Positions 51,391 through 62,178 of a stretch of DNA of 64,000 nt are shown here, piece by piece. This DNA comes from Branchipolynoe longqiensis (taxonomy: Eukaryota; Annelida; Polychaeta; Phyllodocida; Polynoidae): the NCBI GenBank assembly GCA_030323885.1, contig CM059193.1:72143543-72207542 (forward strand), in the 5' to 3' direction. The first letter of the stretch is position 1. Every line of letters starts with the position of its first letter. Under the pieces are notes generated by a model that was not told the DNA's origin, ran no database searches, and saw only the letters and a list, made by a program, of their open reading frames with translations. A program made the position numbers and the translations under genes.

Positions 51391-51549
51391 ACTCACTCTG
51401 TCAAAAGTCGTAAAAGTCGGCTGGAGTATTTTTTGTTGTTGCAAATATTTTATTCATCGGAATACATCATTGTCTTGTCAGCACGTAAACACTGGTCTTG
51501 CAGCCATCCATTGCTAAGTATATTTATCCAGTTCTTTAATGATAAATGT

Positions 51550-52719
51550 TAAGGCTCAGTCACACCTTACCAGACTGGGGAAACGGATAGAAAACGGACA
51601 CTGTTCGGTGAAATATGTCAATGTCCGTTTTATATATGGTACGCATCCGGCATGTCCGTTCTCTGTCCAGTGCTGTCCGGTGTGTACGGTGGGAAGTTTT
51701 GAACATGCACAAAAGTTGTACCGGACACCGCCGGACTGATGTGTACAGTTGGTGTCTGGTTTAAGTCTGTTTAGTTCGCTTTGTCCGTTTCATGTCCAGT
51801 ACCCATCCGTTACGTCTTCGGTTTGCTTCCTGAATAGTCCGATGACGGTGTTGGGGGAATTCGATCCGTCGTTTTTTCGGCGCGTCCGTGAACAGTCTGG
51901 TACGTGTCCGTTTGGTGTTCGGTCTGTCCGTTTGACATTCAGTAGTCGTCCGGTTGTCGTCCGGTTGTCGTCCGGTTATTGTCCGGTTAACGTCTGGTGG
52001 ATATTCATTAATGTACGTTCCTTGTCCGTTTAGCATCAGTTTCGTCCGGCGGCCATTGCAACATTTCGACACATTTAGATACATTTTGATATCAAACACC
52101 AACGGACTACAAAATTCATGGCTCGTCCGTGTCGACACCCCCTGATCTGGTCTGATCCGTGGCTCGTCCGGCGCCGTCCAGGGTCAGCCTCGGATGTTTT
52201 AAAATGTCTAAAACATCCGGGGTGGTCCGGGGGATTTTGCGATCCGGGCTCAATCCGGCCTGATCCGGGGGTGGTCTGGGGGTGGTCCGGGTATTTCGGG
52301 GGTGGACCGGGCCTGTCCAGGGGTGGTCCGGCGTCATTTTGAGCCACGGTTTGACCCGGACCATCCCCAGACTTTCCAGGAGTACCCCTGGCCTAGCCAT
52401 GGACCACTCCCGGACTGCCCCCGTAAGACTGGGGATGATCCGGGATAGTCCGGGGGTGATCCAGGATAGTCCGGGGGTGGTCCGGGGCAGTCCGGGAGTG
52501 GTCTGGCCTCGTCCGGGGCAGGTCCGGCCCAGTCCAGGGGCAGTCTGGGGGCAGTCCGGGGCTCGTCCGGGGCTCATCTCGGAAAGTGTGACTGCGAGGC
52601 AAAAATCAACGAAAACAGTGATTTTATCGGTGGCGGTCCGGGACATTCCGGGCCATTGGTCCGTGGGTGGTCCGGCTCAAGATCCGGGGCTCGTCCGGCT
52701 ATGTGTGACTGGGGCTTTA
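51550..52719. mobile_element. GTCACAC-TIR element, long copy with GTCCGG array
   Basis: Left end TTAAGGCTCAGTCACACC, right end ATGTGTGACTGGGGCTTTAG, inverted. The first about 560 bp align with the whole of 56322-56931. The remaining 600 bp (about 52115-52705) are an irregular minisatellite of GTCCGGGGGTGATCCGG-type words. No transposase frame; ORFs follow the repeat. Confidence 0.75.
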
Positions 52720-53090
52720 GCAATGTGTGTGATGTTATAAGTTGGTTGGGCAGGGGAGGGATAGGGAGGAGCGGAGAGGGCGATTAGGTCGGGGATGGAG
52801 CAGATGGGAGACACAGTGTAACATATTTAGACTTTCTACACATAGTTACATTACAAAATAGATTACATTTAAAATACACATTTGTTTTAGGTAATAGATA
52901 GAACAATGTGTAACTCATTGCCGTTCCCAGACTGATAGGGGAGGTGGCAGGCAGCCTCCATTGGAAACTGTCATGTTTAATGTTTAATGGTTAATCTTTA
53001 TTGGATCCGTATTGAATCTGTATGGAGTGCATCAGATACGATAGTGGTGTCTGGTCAGGTTGCCGTAACCCGGGGGTAGCTGGGATGTGG
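52720..53090. other. Unassigned sequence
   Basis: Unique, no ORF or repeat recognised. Confidence 0.4.
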
Positions 53091-53455
53091 AGGTAGAGGA
53101 TGTGGGGGAGTGGGGAGGTGAGGGGGAGCGGGAAAGGGGAATAGGGAGGGGAGGGAGGTGGGGAAGAGGGGAGGAAGGGGAGGGGAGGAAGGGGAGGAGG
53201 AGATAGAGGATGTGGGGGAGTGGGGAGGGAAGGGGAGTGGGGAGGGGAGCGGGAAGGGGGGGTTTGGGAGGGGAAGGAGGTGGGGGAGGAGGGGGGAGCA
53301 AGGGGAGGGGGAGCTAGAGGACGTGGGGGAGTGGGGAGGTGAGGGGGAGGTGAGGGGGAGGGGAGGGGGAGGGAAGGGACAGCTTGCGAAGGAGGGAGGA
53401 GGGAGAGGATCTAGGGGAAGTGGGGAGGGCTGTGAGAGGGGGCAGGGGGGGGGAG
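53091..53455 (+). repeat. GGGGA-rich minisatellite
   Basis: GGGGAGTGGGGAGG-type repeats with a unit of about 60-110 bp containing GAGGATGTGGGGGAGTGGGG. Confidence 0.9.
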
Positions 53456-53815
53456 TCACATACTACATTCGGAGAGGTCACCGACTGCTTGATTTTAAAG
53501 GGACTGACGACAATGGAGGTATGTCACCAGAATTACCAATCATTCACCACACACACATTGAACCTCGAGCACTGTGCATCCTGGGTAATATGTGGGTCAT
53601 CGACATGGCAGTACAGGGCGCCTTGCCAACACCGGAAGTGAGAGTGCACACCCTGAGCGTCTGCTGTGTCTGGAAGGAACAAGGACGCTGTTGTTTTAAA
53701 TGGCAGCCGTTATTTTGGCGGGGAAATGGTGGTGGTGGTGATGGCCAAACGCTCCCGTGCTAACTGGTGATGCGTGCGCACATGCGCGGGATGGGCTGCA
53801 CGACGCACGCGCACA
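53456..53815. other. Unassigned sequence
   Basis: Balanced composition. One plus-strand ORF runs through it from the G-rich array, but no domain or start supports a gene. Confidence 0.4.
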
Positions 53816-55135
53816 CGGTGCGTGAGGGAGTGGGGTAGTGGGGGTGGGGGTGATGTTAGTGGTGGTTGGGGGTGGTGGGTGGTGGAGTTGAGGGGTTAGG
53901 CGGATTGGTGGTGGTGGTGCATGGTGTATGGTGTATGGTGCATGGTCTATGGTGGGGGTAGTGAGGGTAGTTGATGGTGGATGAAGGTGGGGGTGGGGTG
54001 GTGGGGGGTGGGTGGTACTGGTGGCTGGTGGAGGTAGAGGATGGCGGTGGTGGGGGTATGGGTGGTAGTGGTGGTGGGTGGTGGTGGGGTTGTCGGTGGT
54101 GGTGGTGGGAGTGATAGTAGGGTAGGTGGGGGTGATGGTGACGGTGATGGTGGAGGGTGGGTGTAGTGGGGTGTGGGTGGTAGTGGTGATTGTGATGGTG
54201 ATGGTGGTGATGGTGGTGGTGGTCGTGGGGGAGAGGGTGTAGTGTGGGGTGTGGGTGGTGGTGGTAATTGTGGTGGTGATGATGGTGGTGGTGGTGTTTG
54301 AGGAGAGTGTGTGTAGTGGGGTGTGGGTGGTGATTGTGATGGTGGTGATGGTGATTGTGGAGGGTGGGTGTAGTGGGTCTGTGTGGTATTGGTGATTGTG
54401 ATGGTGGTGATGGTGGTGGTGGTGGTGATGGTGACCGTGATGGTGGTGGTGGTGGAGCAGGAGGGTGGGTGTAGTGGGGTGTGGGTGGTGGTGCTGATTG
54501 TGATGGTGATTATGGTGGTGGTGGTGGAGGAGAGTGGGTGTAGTGGGGTGTGGGTGGTAGTGGTGATTGTGAGGATGGTGATGGTGGTGGTGCTGGAGGA
54601 GGGTGGGTATAGTGGGGTGTGGGTGGTGATTGTGATGGTGATTGTGATGGTGGTGATGGTGGTGTTGGTGGTGGTGGAGGAGGGTGGGTGTAGTGGGGTG
54701 TGGGTGGTGGTGGTGACGGTGATGGTGGTGGTGGTGGTGGTGGGGGAGGGGGTGGGTGTGGTGGGGGGTGGGTGGTGATAGTGATGGTGGGGTGGTGGTG
54801 GAGGGTGGGTGGTAGTGGGGTGGGGTGGTGTGGTGGGTGGTGGTGTGGGTGGTGGTGGTGTGGGGGGGGGTGGGTGTAGTGGGGTGTGGGTGGTAGTGGT
54901 AATTGTGATGGTGGTGATGGTGGTGGTGGTGGAGGAGGGTGGGTGTAGTGGGGTGTGGGTGGTGGTGGTGATTGTGATGGTGGTGATGGTGGTGGTGGTG
55001 GTGGAGGAGGGTGTAGTGGGGGGTGGGTGGTGGTGGTGATTGTGATGGTGGTTCTGGTGGTGGTGGTGGAGGAGGGTGGGTGTAGTGAGGGACAGTGCTG
55101 ATTGTGGGTGGTAGAGAGCTGGAGGAGGGCCGGGG
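53816..55135 (+). repeat. GGTGATGGTGGTGG minisatellite, 1.3 kb
   Basis: A higher-order unit of about 60-75 bp is visible: GGAGGGTGGGTGTAGTGGGG then TGTGGGTGGTGGTGATTGTG. The 399-codon Thr/Pro/His ORF on the minus strand is an artefact. Confidence 0.95.
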
Positions 55136-55507
55136 GAGGCAGTCACAGTGGTTAATTATGGGTGTGTGCTGATATTGTCGTGAGGGTGATTCTGTGAGAG
55201 CAGAGCTGGGGGGGGGGGGGGAGTAACATCAATACACACAACTCGAAACAGCCCACGGCACTCGCAGCCTACTATTACATGCACTCAGGACAATGCGACA
55301 TATCGATCAGATTCGAGGACACACATTAAATAAGGTCTTCGCCTGAAACCAGGTTGTTAATGCAATGTGATAGTATCGTCTAATAACTATCCGGACAGGT
55401 TGAATTTTAATTTATTTAATGGTGTTTTTCTGATTAGATTTCATCCTATGACAATCTGCTACTATCAAAACCACATCCATACTGTTCGTTTATAAATACA
55501 TATGTGT
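55136..55507. other. Unassigned sequence with a G run near 55210
   Basis: No gene or repeat family recognised. Confidence 0.4.
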
Positions 55508-55690
55508 ATATGTGATGTATAAGTATTATGCCAGTATAAAAGCATGGAAGGGAATTCAATTATTATTATTGTTGTTATTATATATACTAATTTGCTACTC
55601 TGTGTATCCTGACCACCATGCCTTGACCGGTGGCGCCACCATCGGGCCTCATCGTCTCTACCAGATACGCTCCTATGTTCAGGTCATTGC
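55508..55690 (+). repeat. Dispersed repeat 6
   Basis: GTGATGTATAAGTATTATGC, then AGTATAAAAGCATGGAAGGG, a (TTA)n stretch and GGTGGCGCCACCATCGGG, in the same order as 3310-3478. Confidence 0.55.
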
Positions 55691-55744
55691 CAGCAAGGAA
55701 TGTTTCTTTTTTCTATAGGCTAGGGCATCACATAAACCTTTTGA

Positions 55745-55808
55745 GGGTTTGATTCCAATGTTTGTCTCAATTTTTGGATTGGCGTTTATGGGGTCTTGCA
55801 CCGGAACT
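55745..55808. mobile_element. GAACTC-TIR MITE, right-end fragment
   Basis: GGTTTGATTCCAATGTTTGT then TTGGATTGGCGTTTATGGGG and GGAACTCTGCATA, matching one end of the family. The interior is missing. Confidence 0.65.
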
Positions 55809-55824
55809 CTGCATATATATATAT

Positions 55825-56045
55825 ATGTGGGTGGTATACAGTAACATACTCTCTGGCGCAAGTGACAGTGTAGCGTCCAGGATAGAGGTGCGCTGGGGTG
55901 GAGCCCCCGGTCACGTGGTCAGAGGGGGGGCCATACAACACGTAAGCCACACCATCCATATTAAGGTAGGAAATAAACATATAATCCCTCATGTGCATTT
56001 ATACTCGCACAATGCTTATACATATATATATATATATATATATAG
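55825..56045 (-). repeat. Dispersed repeat 6, diverged, with (TA)n
   Basis: Ends TTTATACTCGCACAATGC and TTATACATATATATA, the inverted repeat-6 start. The interior is GC-rich and only partly alignable. Confidence 0.45.
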
Positions 56046-56321
56046 TCATACCTGTTGACTACGTATGACTAGAAATATAGCAATATATTTACAAATATAT
56101 ATCTAAATCTATCTATATATACATAGATAAAGAAATAGTACATATATATCAATAAAGACACAACCGCAAAAGATATAAATAGATATACACATAGAAAGAG
56201 ATAAATCTCTCTATAGATCTATATATCATCGATGACTTAGCTGCACGATTGTTGGGGCACCAGATATGACTTGGCAACAATTTTGCTCCATTTCCTCCCG
56301 TGTTCTGCTGCCCTCTGAGAC
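56046..56321. other. AT-rich unassigned sequence
   Basis: TATATAGATATA-like stretches. No ORF. Confidence 0.4.
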
Positions 56322-56931
56322 TAAAGTGCCTGTCACACCTTACCGGATTGAGCAACGGACATAAACTGGACAAAGAATTTTCTAGTCTGGTGGTGTTCGG
56401 TATTAAAATGTACCGAAATGTGTCAAAATGTTGCAACGGCTGCCAGACGAAACGGACTATAAACGGGCAAGGAACGTACATTAATGAATATCCACTGGAC
56501 GATAACTGGACGATAACCAGACAACAACCAAATGTCAAACGGATGGACCGAACACCAAACGGACACATACTGCACTGTTGATGGATGCGCCGAAAAAAAA
56601 GACGGACTGAATACCCCCAACACCATCAACGGACTATTCAGGAAGCAAACCGGAGACATAACGAATGGGTAACGGACATGAACCGGACAAAATTGACAAA
56701 ATGGACTAAACGGACTTAAACCGGACACCAACCATACACGTCAGTCCGGCGGTGTCCGGTACAAGTTTTGTCCATGTTCAAAACTTCCCACCATACACAC
56801 TGGACACCACTGGACAGAGAATGGAAATGCCGGATGGCAACCATATATAAACTGTACATTGCCATATTTCACTGGACAGTGTCCGTTTTCTATCTGGTAC
56901 CCCAATCCGGTATGGTGTGACTGAGGCTTTA
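56322..56931 (-). mobile_element. GTCACAC-TIR element, short copy (610 bp)
   Basis: Left end TAAAGTGCCTGTCACACCTT, right end TATGGTGTGACTGAGGCTTTA, inverted; the TIR extends through ACCGGATTG / CAATCCGG. The interior is the reverse complement of the left half of 51550-52719 (CCGGACACCGCCGGACTGA and GATATTCATTAATGTACGTT shared, reading the minus strand). No transposase frame. Confidence 0.8.
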
Positions 56932-57007
56932 CCGAACTGCAGGTCTGTACATTTCCCAATGTTGTCTTCCCACCTCTTCCTTTGTCCGCCTTGTTTTATT
57001 CCCCCTT

Positions 57008-57062
57008 TCCCCGTCCTGATATGACCTTAGTTGTTGCTAGGATATAAAACAGCAACAGACAC
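57008..57062 (+). mobile_element. SINE1 3-prime end fragment
   Basis: CCCGTCCTGATATGACCTTA then GTTGTTGCTAGGATATAAAAC with an A/C-rich end. Confidence 0.65.
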
Positions 57063-57309
57063 AATTTTCCCCCGTTCACTGTCCCTTCCAAGATGGTTTT
57101 GGCCAGACCTGATGAACGGCAAATATGAATGGGAAAAAATCTAGTAGATAATATGCTAATTATCTTAAAAAAGGCACTAAAGAGAAGCGCCACCTACCAT
57201 ATACATCCCACCGAAAATGTTTACACTCGGCTGGTGTGCCCGAGCCTCCAAAGAGTTCTGAGGGGGCTGGATGGAGAGAGGCGGCAAGAGAAAAAGACTG
57301 GTGAAAAGA
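57063..57309. other. Unassigned sequence
   Basis: No supportable feature. Confidence 0.4.
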
Positions 57310-59565
57310 GAGCGGCAGAGGCAGATAGGGGGGAGGGTGGGTGGTGGTGGTGGAGGTGGTGGTTGGTGGAGGTGGTGGTGGAGGAGGTGGTGGTGGTGGT
57401 TGGTGGAGGTGGTGGTGGGGGATGGTGGTGGTGGTGGTGGGTGATGGTGGAGGTGGTGGTGATGGTGGTGGTGGTGGTGGTGGTGGTGGAGGTGGTGGTT
57501 GGTGGTGGCGGAGGTGGTGGTGGGGATGGTGGTGGTGGTGGTGGTGGGTGATGGTGGAGGTGGTGGTGATAGGTGGTAGTGGTGGTGGAGGAGGGTGGTG
57601 GTGGTGGAGGTGGTGGTGGGGAAGGGTGATGGTGGAGGTGGTGGTGATAGGTGGTGGTGGTGGTGTTGGTGGTGGTGGTGGTGGTGGTGCAGGTGGTGGT
57701 TGGTGGTGGTGGAGGTGGTGTGTGATGCTGGAGGTGGTGGTGATGGGTGGTGGTGATGTTGTTGGTGGTGGTGGAGGTGGTGGTTGGTGGTGGTGTGGTG
57801 GTGGGGGGGTGGTGGTGGTGGGGGTGTGGGTGGGGGTGGGTGGTGTGGGGGTGTGGTGGGTGGGGTGGTGGTGGGGGGGGGGGTGGGGGTGGGTGGGTGG
57901 GGGGGGGGGGGGTGGGGTGGGGGTGGGGGGGGTGGGGGTGGGGGGTGGTGTGGGGGTGGTGGGGGTGGGTGGGTGGGGGGGGGGTGGTGGGGGTGGGTGG
58001 GGGTGTGGTGGGGTGGTGGGGTGGGGGGGGGGGGGGTGGGGGGTGGGGGTGGTGGGGGGGGGGGTGGGGGGTGGGGGTGGTGGGGGGGTGGGGGGTGGGT
58101 GGGGGGTGGGGGGGTTGGGGTGGTGGGGGGTGGTGGGGGGGGTAGTGGGGTGGGTGGGGTGGGGGGGGGTGGGGGGGGGGTGGGGGTGTGGTGGGGGGGG
58201 GGGGTGGGGGGGTGGTGGGGTGGTGGTGGGGGGGGGTGGGGGTGGTGGGGTGGGTGGGGTGGTGGGGGGGGTGGGGTGTGGGGGGGGGTGGTGAGGGTGG
58301 TGGGTGGTGGGGTGGTGGTGGGGTGGGGGGTGGGGGTGGGTGGGGGGGTGGGGTGGTGGGGGTGGGGGGGGTGGGGGTGGTGGTGGTGGGTGGGGGTGGT
58401 GGGGGGGGGTGGGGTGGGGGGGTGGGGGGTGGGGGTGGGGGTGGGGGTGGGGGGGGTGGTGGGGGGGGGTGGGGGTGGTGGGGGGGGTGGGTGGTGGGGT
58501 GGTGGGGGGGTGGGGGGGGTGGGGGGGGTGGGGGTGGTGGTGGGGGTGGTGGGGTGGGGGGTGGTGGGGGGTGGTGGGGTGGGGGGTGGTGGGGGTGGGG
58601 TGGGGGGTGGGGGGTGGGGGGTGGGGGGGTGGGGGTGGGGGGTGGGGTGGTGGGGGTGGTGGGGGTGGGGGGGGTGGGGGGGGGGTGGGGGGGGTGGTGT
58701 GGGTGGTGGGGGTGGTGGGGTGTGGTGGGGGTGGTGGGGGGTGGGGGGGGTGGTGGTGGGGGGGTGGGGTGGTGGGTGGGGGGGGGTGGGGGGGTGGGGG
58801 GTGGGGGTGGTGGGGGGTGGTGGGGTGGGGGGTGGGGTGGTGGGGGGTGGGGGGGTGGGGGGTGGGGGGGTGGGGGGTGTGGTGGGGGGGGGGTGGGGGG
58901 GGTGGGGGTGGGGGGGGGGGTGGTGGGGGGGTGGGGTGGGTGGGGGGGTGGTGGGGGGTGGGGGGTGGGGGGGGGGGGGGGGGTGGGGGGTGGGGTGGTG
59001 GGTGGGGGTGGGGGGTGGTGGGTGGGTGGTGGGGGGGGGGGTGGGGGTGGTGGGGGGGTGGGGGGGGGGGGGGGGGTGGGGTGGGGGGGGGGGTGGGGTG
59101 GGGGGGGTGGGTGGTGGGGGGGTGGGGGTGGGGTGGTGGGGGGGTGGGGGGGGGTGGGTGGGGGGTGGGGGGGGGGGGTGGGGGGTGGGGGGGGGGGTGG
59201 TGGTGGGGGGGGGGTGGGGGGTGGGGGGGGGTGGGGTGGGGGGGGGGTGGGGGGGTGGGGGGGTGGTGGGGGGGTGGTGGGGGGGGGGGTGGCGGGTGTG
59301 TGGTGGTGGTGGTGATGGTGGTGGTGATGGTGGGGGGATGCACTGGAGGTGGTGGAGGTGGTAATGGTGGGGGGTGGCGGGTGGTGGTGGTGGTGGTGAT
59401 GGTGGTGGTGATGGTGGGGGGATGCACTGGAGGTGGTGGAGGTGGTGGTGGTGGGGGCGGTGGTGGTGGGGGTGGTGGTGGTGGTGGTGGGGGTTGGGGG
59501 TGGCGGGTGGGGGTGGTGGTGGTGGTGGTGGTGGTGGTGGGGGTGGTGGGGGTTGGGGGTAATGA
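57310..59565 (+). repeat. GGTGGTGG/GGGGT mega-minisatellite, 2.25 kb
   Basis: The plus strand is almost only G and T. The left part (57310-57800) and the right end (59290-59560) are GGTGGTGGTGATGG-type. The centre is dominated by GGGGGTGGG runs with no A or C for more than a kilobase. Dozens of G-runs make G-quadruplexes likely. Pro/His- or Gly/Trp/Val-rich ORFs up to 805 codons are artefacts. Sequence accuracy here is doubtful. Confidence 0.97.
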
Positions 59566-59844
59566 ACCAACACAGAATGTGTATACAGCTGTGAACTGAG
59601 CTGATTACTATTGATTCATTAATGCGATGTGTATTCATGACATCGGATGCATGAAAGAAGCATGATGTATGGATTATAGACTGTTATGTATCTACTGAAA
59701 TATCAGTATCTAGAGTCTATGGCTCGAATCTGTGGCTGTGTAGGCAGGCTATAGTGAAATCAATACAGACAAAGAGAAAAGAAGAGTATAAAGTGTAAAG
59801 AGGAAAAGAGAGAGTCAAGCCCTCTGGTTTATTATTTATATGGT
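59566..59844. other. Unassigned sequence
   Basis: Unique, no ORF. Confidence 0.4.
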
Positions 59845-60055
59845 TCAATCAATCAATAGTTCCATCCTCTAGTCGAGGGTTGGATGCAATGGTTCTCCAC
59901 TTGTCCCGATGGTGTGCTGTTCTGATAGACTGTGAATAATTCAAGCCTGTCTACTGTGAAATATTTGTAAACCATGATGTTCTTGGTCTCCCTCTCCCTC
60001 TGCTGCCATTCACCTTCCCTTCCAACAGTGTACGGTATATTGAACTTACCATTGC
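59845..60055 (-). mobile_element. RTE-like LINE 3-prime end, second copy
   Basis: Shares about 200 bp with 20940-21140 at high identity (ATCCTCTAGTCGAGGGTTGG; GGTTCTCCACTTGTCCCGAT; CTCCCTCTCCCTCTGCTGCC), including a TCAATCAAT-like tail. After about 60055 the match to the 21-kb copy stops. Confidence 0.8.
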
Positions 60056-60690
60056 TTACTATGGGTAAATACTTGGTATGTTCCCCTTCCTTTCCAAGGT
60101 GACTGACCACTTACTCATCTTTGTCAGAGTGTGCCCTGATGATCCACATCATCTTGCTGTTACACCTTCAAAGCGATTGATCTTCTAACTCATCTGCTGC
60201 TCCAGTCTTCATGCACTTGAAGGGGTGACATCCTCTGACCACACCAACAAAGTTGATGTGCGCTGCACTTAGTTTAGGCCGACAATTGAGTTATATGGTT
60301 ACATGGGTTCATTGTAGAGTATCACCCCACCCCTTTCCTCCAATGGAAAACAAACATTCTTGGCCCTACCAATATGAATCCGGCATTCCTGGTCCCCATT
60401 GCTATTAGTGGTCTGCCCACCACCACCAACTGTGTGGCCCCCAGAGGGGGAGGGGGGAGGCCCTGAGTGCACTCCCACTCAGACCTGCCAGCACCACTAT
60501 GTCTATTTACATCACACTCAGGCATCACCAGCCCTCAAATATATATACATACATGTGCCTGGTCACGTACACCTTTTCAGTATTAGAACATTTGCAATTC
60601 CCCCAATGCCGTAAATCGGAATATTTTACAAGTAGTTACGAGTATATATAGACATATGTACATGTACACAATCATGTATATATACACTTA
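60056..60690. other. Unassigned sequence, possibly older LINE material at the start
   Basis: 60056-60200 might be decayed coding sequence of the same or another LINE, but no frame is clear. A (TA)n/(TACATG)n stretch occurs at 60538-60690. Confidence 0.4.
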
Positions 60691-60699
60691 TACATAATG

Positions 60700-60937
60700 A
60701 AGAGTTCCTACGCAATACCATGTAAACCCCAATCAAGAAATTGAGCTAAACATCGAAATCAAACCTTAATAAATCCCTCTTTTTGCATTTCTATTTTTTT
60801 GTTCATTGCTCCATAATTACTTTATCATTAGAAAGGTGGAAATAGTAAGAATCAAAATTATCCTCTTGGAAAAATCGTTCATTTTAATCAACATTTTGGG
60901 ATGGTGTTTACAGGTTTTGTGCCTGAACTCTTCATAT
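60700..60937. mobile_element. GAACTC-TIR MITE, copy 3
   Basis: Left ATGAAGAGTTCCTACGCAAT, right TGTGCCTGAACTCTTCAT. The interior matches 14010-14253 very closely (AAACATCGAAATCAAACCTT; CATTGCTCCATAATTACTTT). Confidence 0.8.
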
Positions 60938-61309
60938 GTACATATTTACATACGTACATATATATATTATATAATAATGATGTACATACATAAATACATA
61001 CATATATACATACATACACATATATACATATACGCTTTGAAAGCGAGGAGAGTGACAGTTGGCTTATGGTGTAGAGTAGGAGGGGCAGAGAGAATGCTTG
61101 CTCCACAGTGAATAACATGGAGGTTAAGGTGGTTAGAGAGAAGGATTAAGGGGCTGCTATTATTTATATCCACATAACAAATTACATAGTACATATATGG
61201 AGATATATACATATATATACATATATGGACATATATAGATATATCTAGACAGATTTGTAGAAACACAAATATACATAAATAGACATATTCCAGGGCTTGA
61301 ATGACAATG
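60938..61309. repeat. (TACATA)n microsatellites with 120 bp of unassigned sequence
   Basis: TACATACATATATA-type repeats at 60940-61035 and 61180-61255. Confidence 0.8.
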
Positions 61310-61500
61310 GGAGAGCCCGTAGTACAGGAGGCGGCCGCAGGTGGCGCCACCAGTAGCAGGAGGAGATATAGGAGGTGAATACATCGAGGACAATGGTAGG
61401 TAATGATAGAAGAATAATAATAATACGAATAATAATTCCCTTCCGCACCTTTACACTCGCATAATGCTCATACATCACATATATATATATATATATATAT
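61310..61500 (-). repeat. Dispersed repeat 6, reversed
   Basis: GGTGGCGCCACCAGTAGCAG, (AAT)n, then TTCCCTTCCGCACCTTTACA and CTCGCATAATGCTCATACAT, ending in (AT)n. This is the reverse complement of the 55508 order. Confidence 0.6.
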
Positions 61501-61730
61501 ATTCCTACCGGAATTGAACCCGGTGGGACAATGGTTATTCTTATTAACACCAGTCGAGGCCTCGGCGCTCTCCCTACACCAGTATCTCAATGCTATACAC
61601 GAGTATATAAGGTGTATAAAGCATTTATATTAATATTATCTTTTGCCGTGTCCAGTGGGGGATTCGAACCCACTACCTCCCGGTCTGCGATTTGGGGACC
61701 GGGACCGGTGGAGAGCTGCTCGCACCCTCA
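61500..61730 (-). mobile_element. Two tRNA-like SINE heads in minus orientation
   Basis: First head: T-arm ACCGG-GTTCAATT-CCGGT when read on the minus strand (about 61506-61523). Second: B-box GGGTTCGAATCCC (about 61660-61672 on the plus strand, inverted) with a GTGGG/CCCAC arm. Each has an A-box-like region at plausible spacing (GTAGGGAGAGCGCCGAGG for the first). The acceptor stems do not pair well, so they are called SINE heads rather than tRNA genes. Confidence 0.45.
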
Positions 61731-61789
61731 GTCTGTAACGGCTTTCCGTGGTTATCGGCCAGTTCGTGCCAAACAAGAATGTTTAACCC

Positions 61790-62178
61790 TGCCCAACCAA
61801 AATTTCAGACTTCATGATTTAAAAGATGTTGTTTCGTATAATAGCATCCGGATATCAGTATTTTAATATATTGCGTTGCATAGTAGCCTCCCCCAAGCAA
61901 AAAATCAGATATAAGGATTTTAATATTTTGCGTTGTATAGTACTCTCCCCCAACCAAAAGATCAGACACCAGGATTTTAAAATAATGCGTCATATAGTAG
62001 TCTGCCCCAACCAAAAGATCAGATATTAGGATTTTAATATATTGCGTCGCATAGTAGCCTCACCCACCAAAAGATCCGACATCAGGATTTTAAAATCTTG
62101 CGTCATATAGTAGCATCTCTAACCAAAATATCAGACCCCAGGATTTAGAAATGGTGCGTTGTACAGTAGCCCCCAACA
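61790..62178 (+). repeat. 57-bp tandem array, about 6-7 copies
   Basis: Landmark ATAGTAGC/ATAGTACTC near 61879, 61936, 61993, 62050, 62106 and 62162, so periods are 56-57 bp. Each unit holds AACCAAAAGATCAGA, CAGGATTTTAAAAT and TTGCGTCGCATAGTAG-like words. Units are diverged. Confidence 0.9.

Noticed and set aside
53947..55146. 399-codon Thr/Pro/His ORF on the minus strand
   Set aside because: GGTGGTGAT minisatellite without stops; not a gene.
57310..59565. Telomere or subtelomere
   Set aside because: The G/T array has no regular TTAGGG-type unit, and ordinary repeats continue on both sides.
57160..59640. Very long ORFs (up to 805 codons) rich in Pro/His/Thr or Gly/Trp/Val
   Set aside because: They lie in a G/T-only array in which stop codons are nearly impossible; all frames on both strands are open, with no start context or domain.
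61500..61730. Possible genuine tRNA genes on the minus strand
   Set aside because: Good T-arms, but no convincing 7-bp acceptor stem pairing; SINE heads are the simpler reading.
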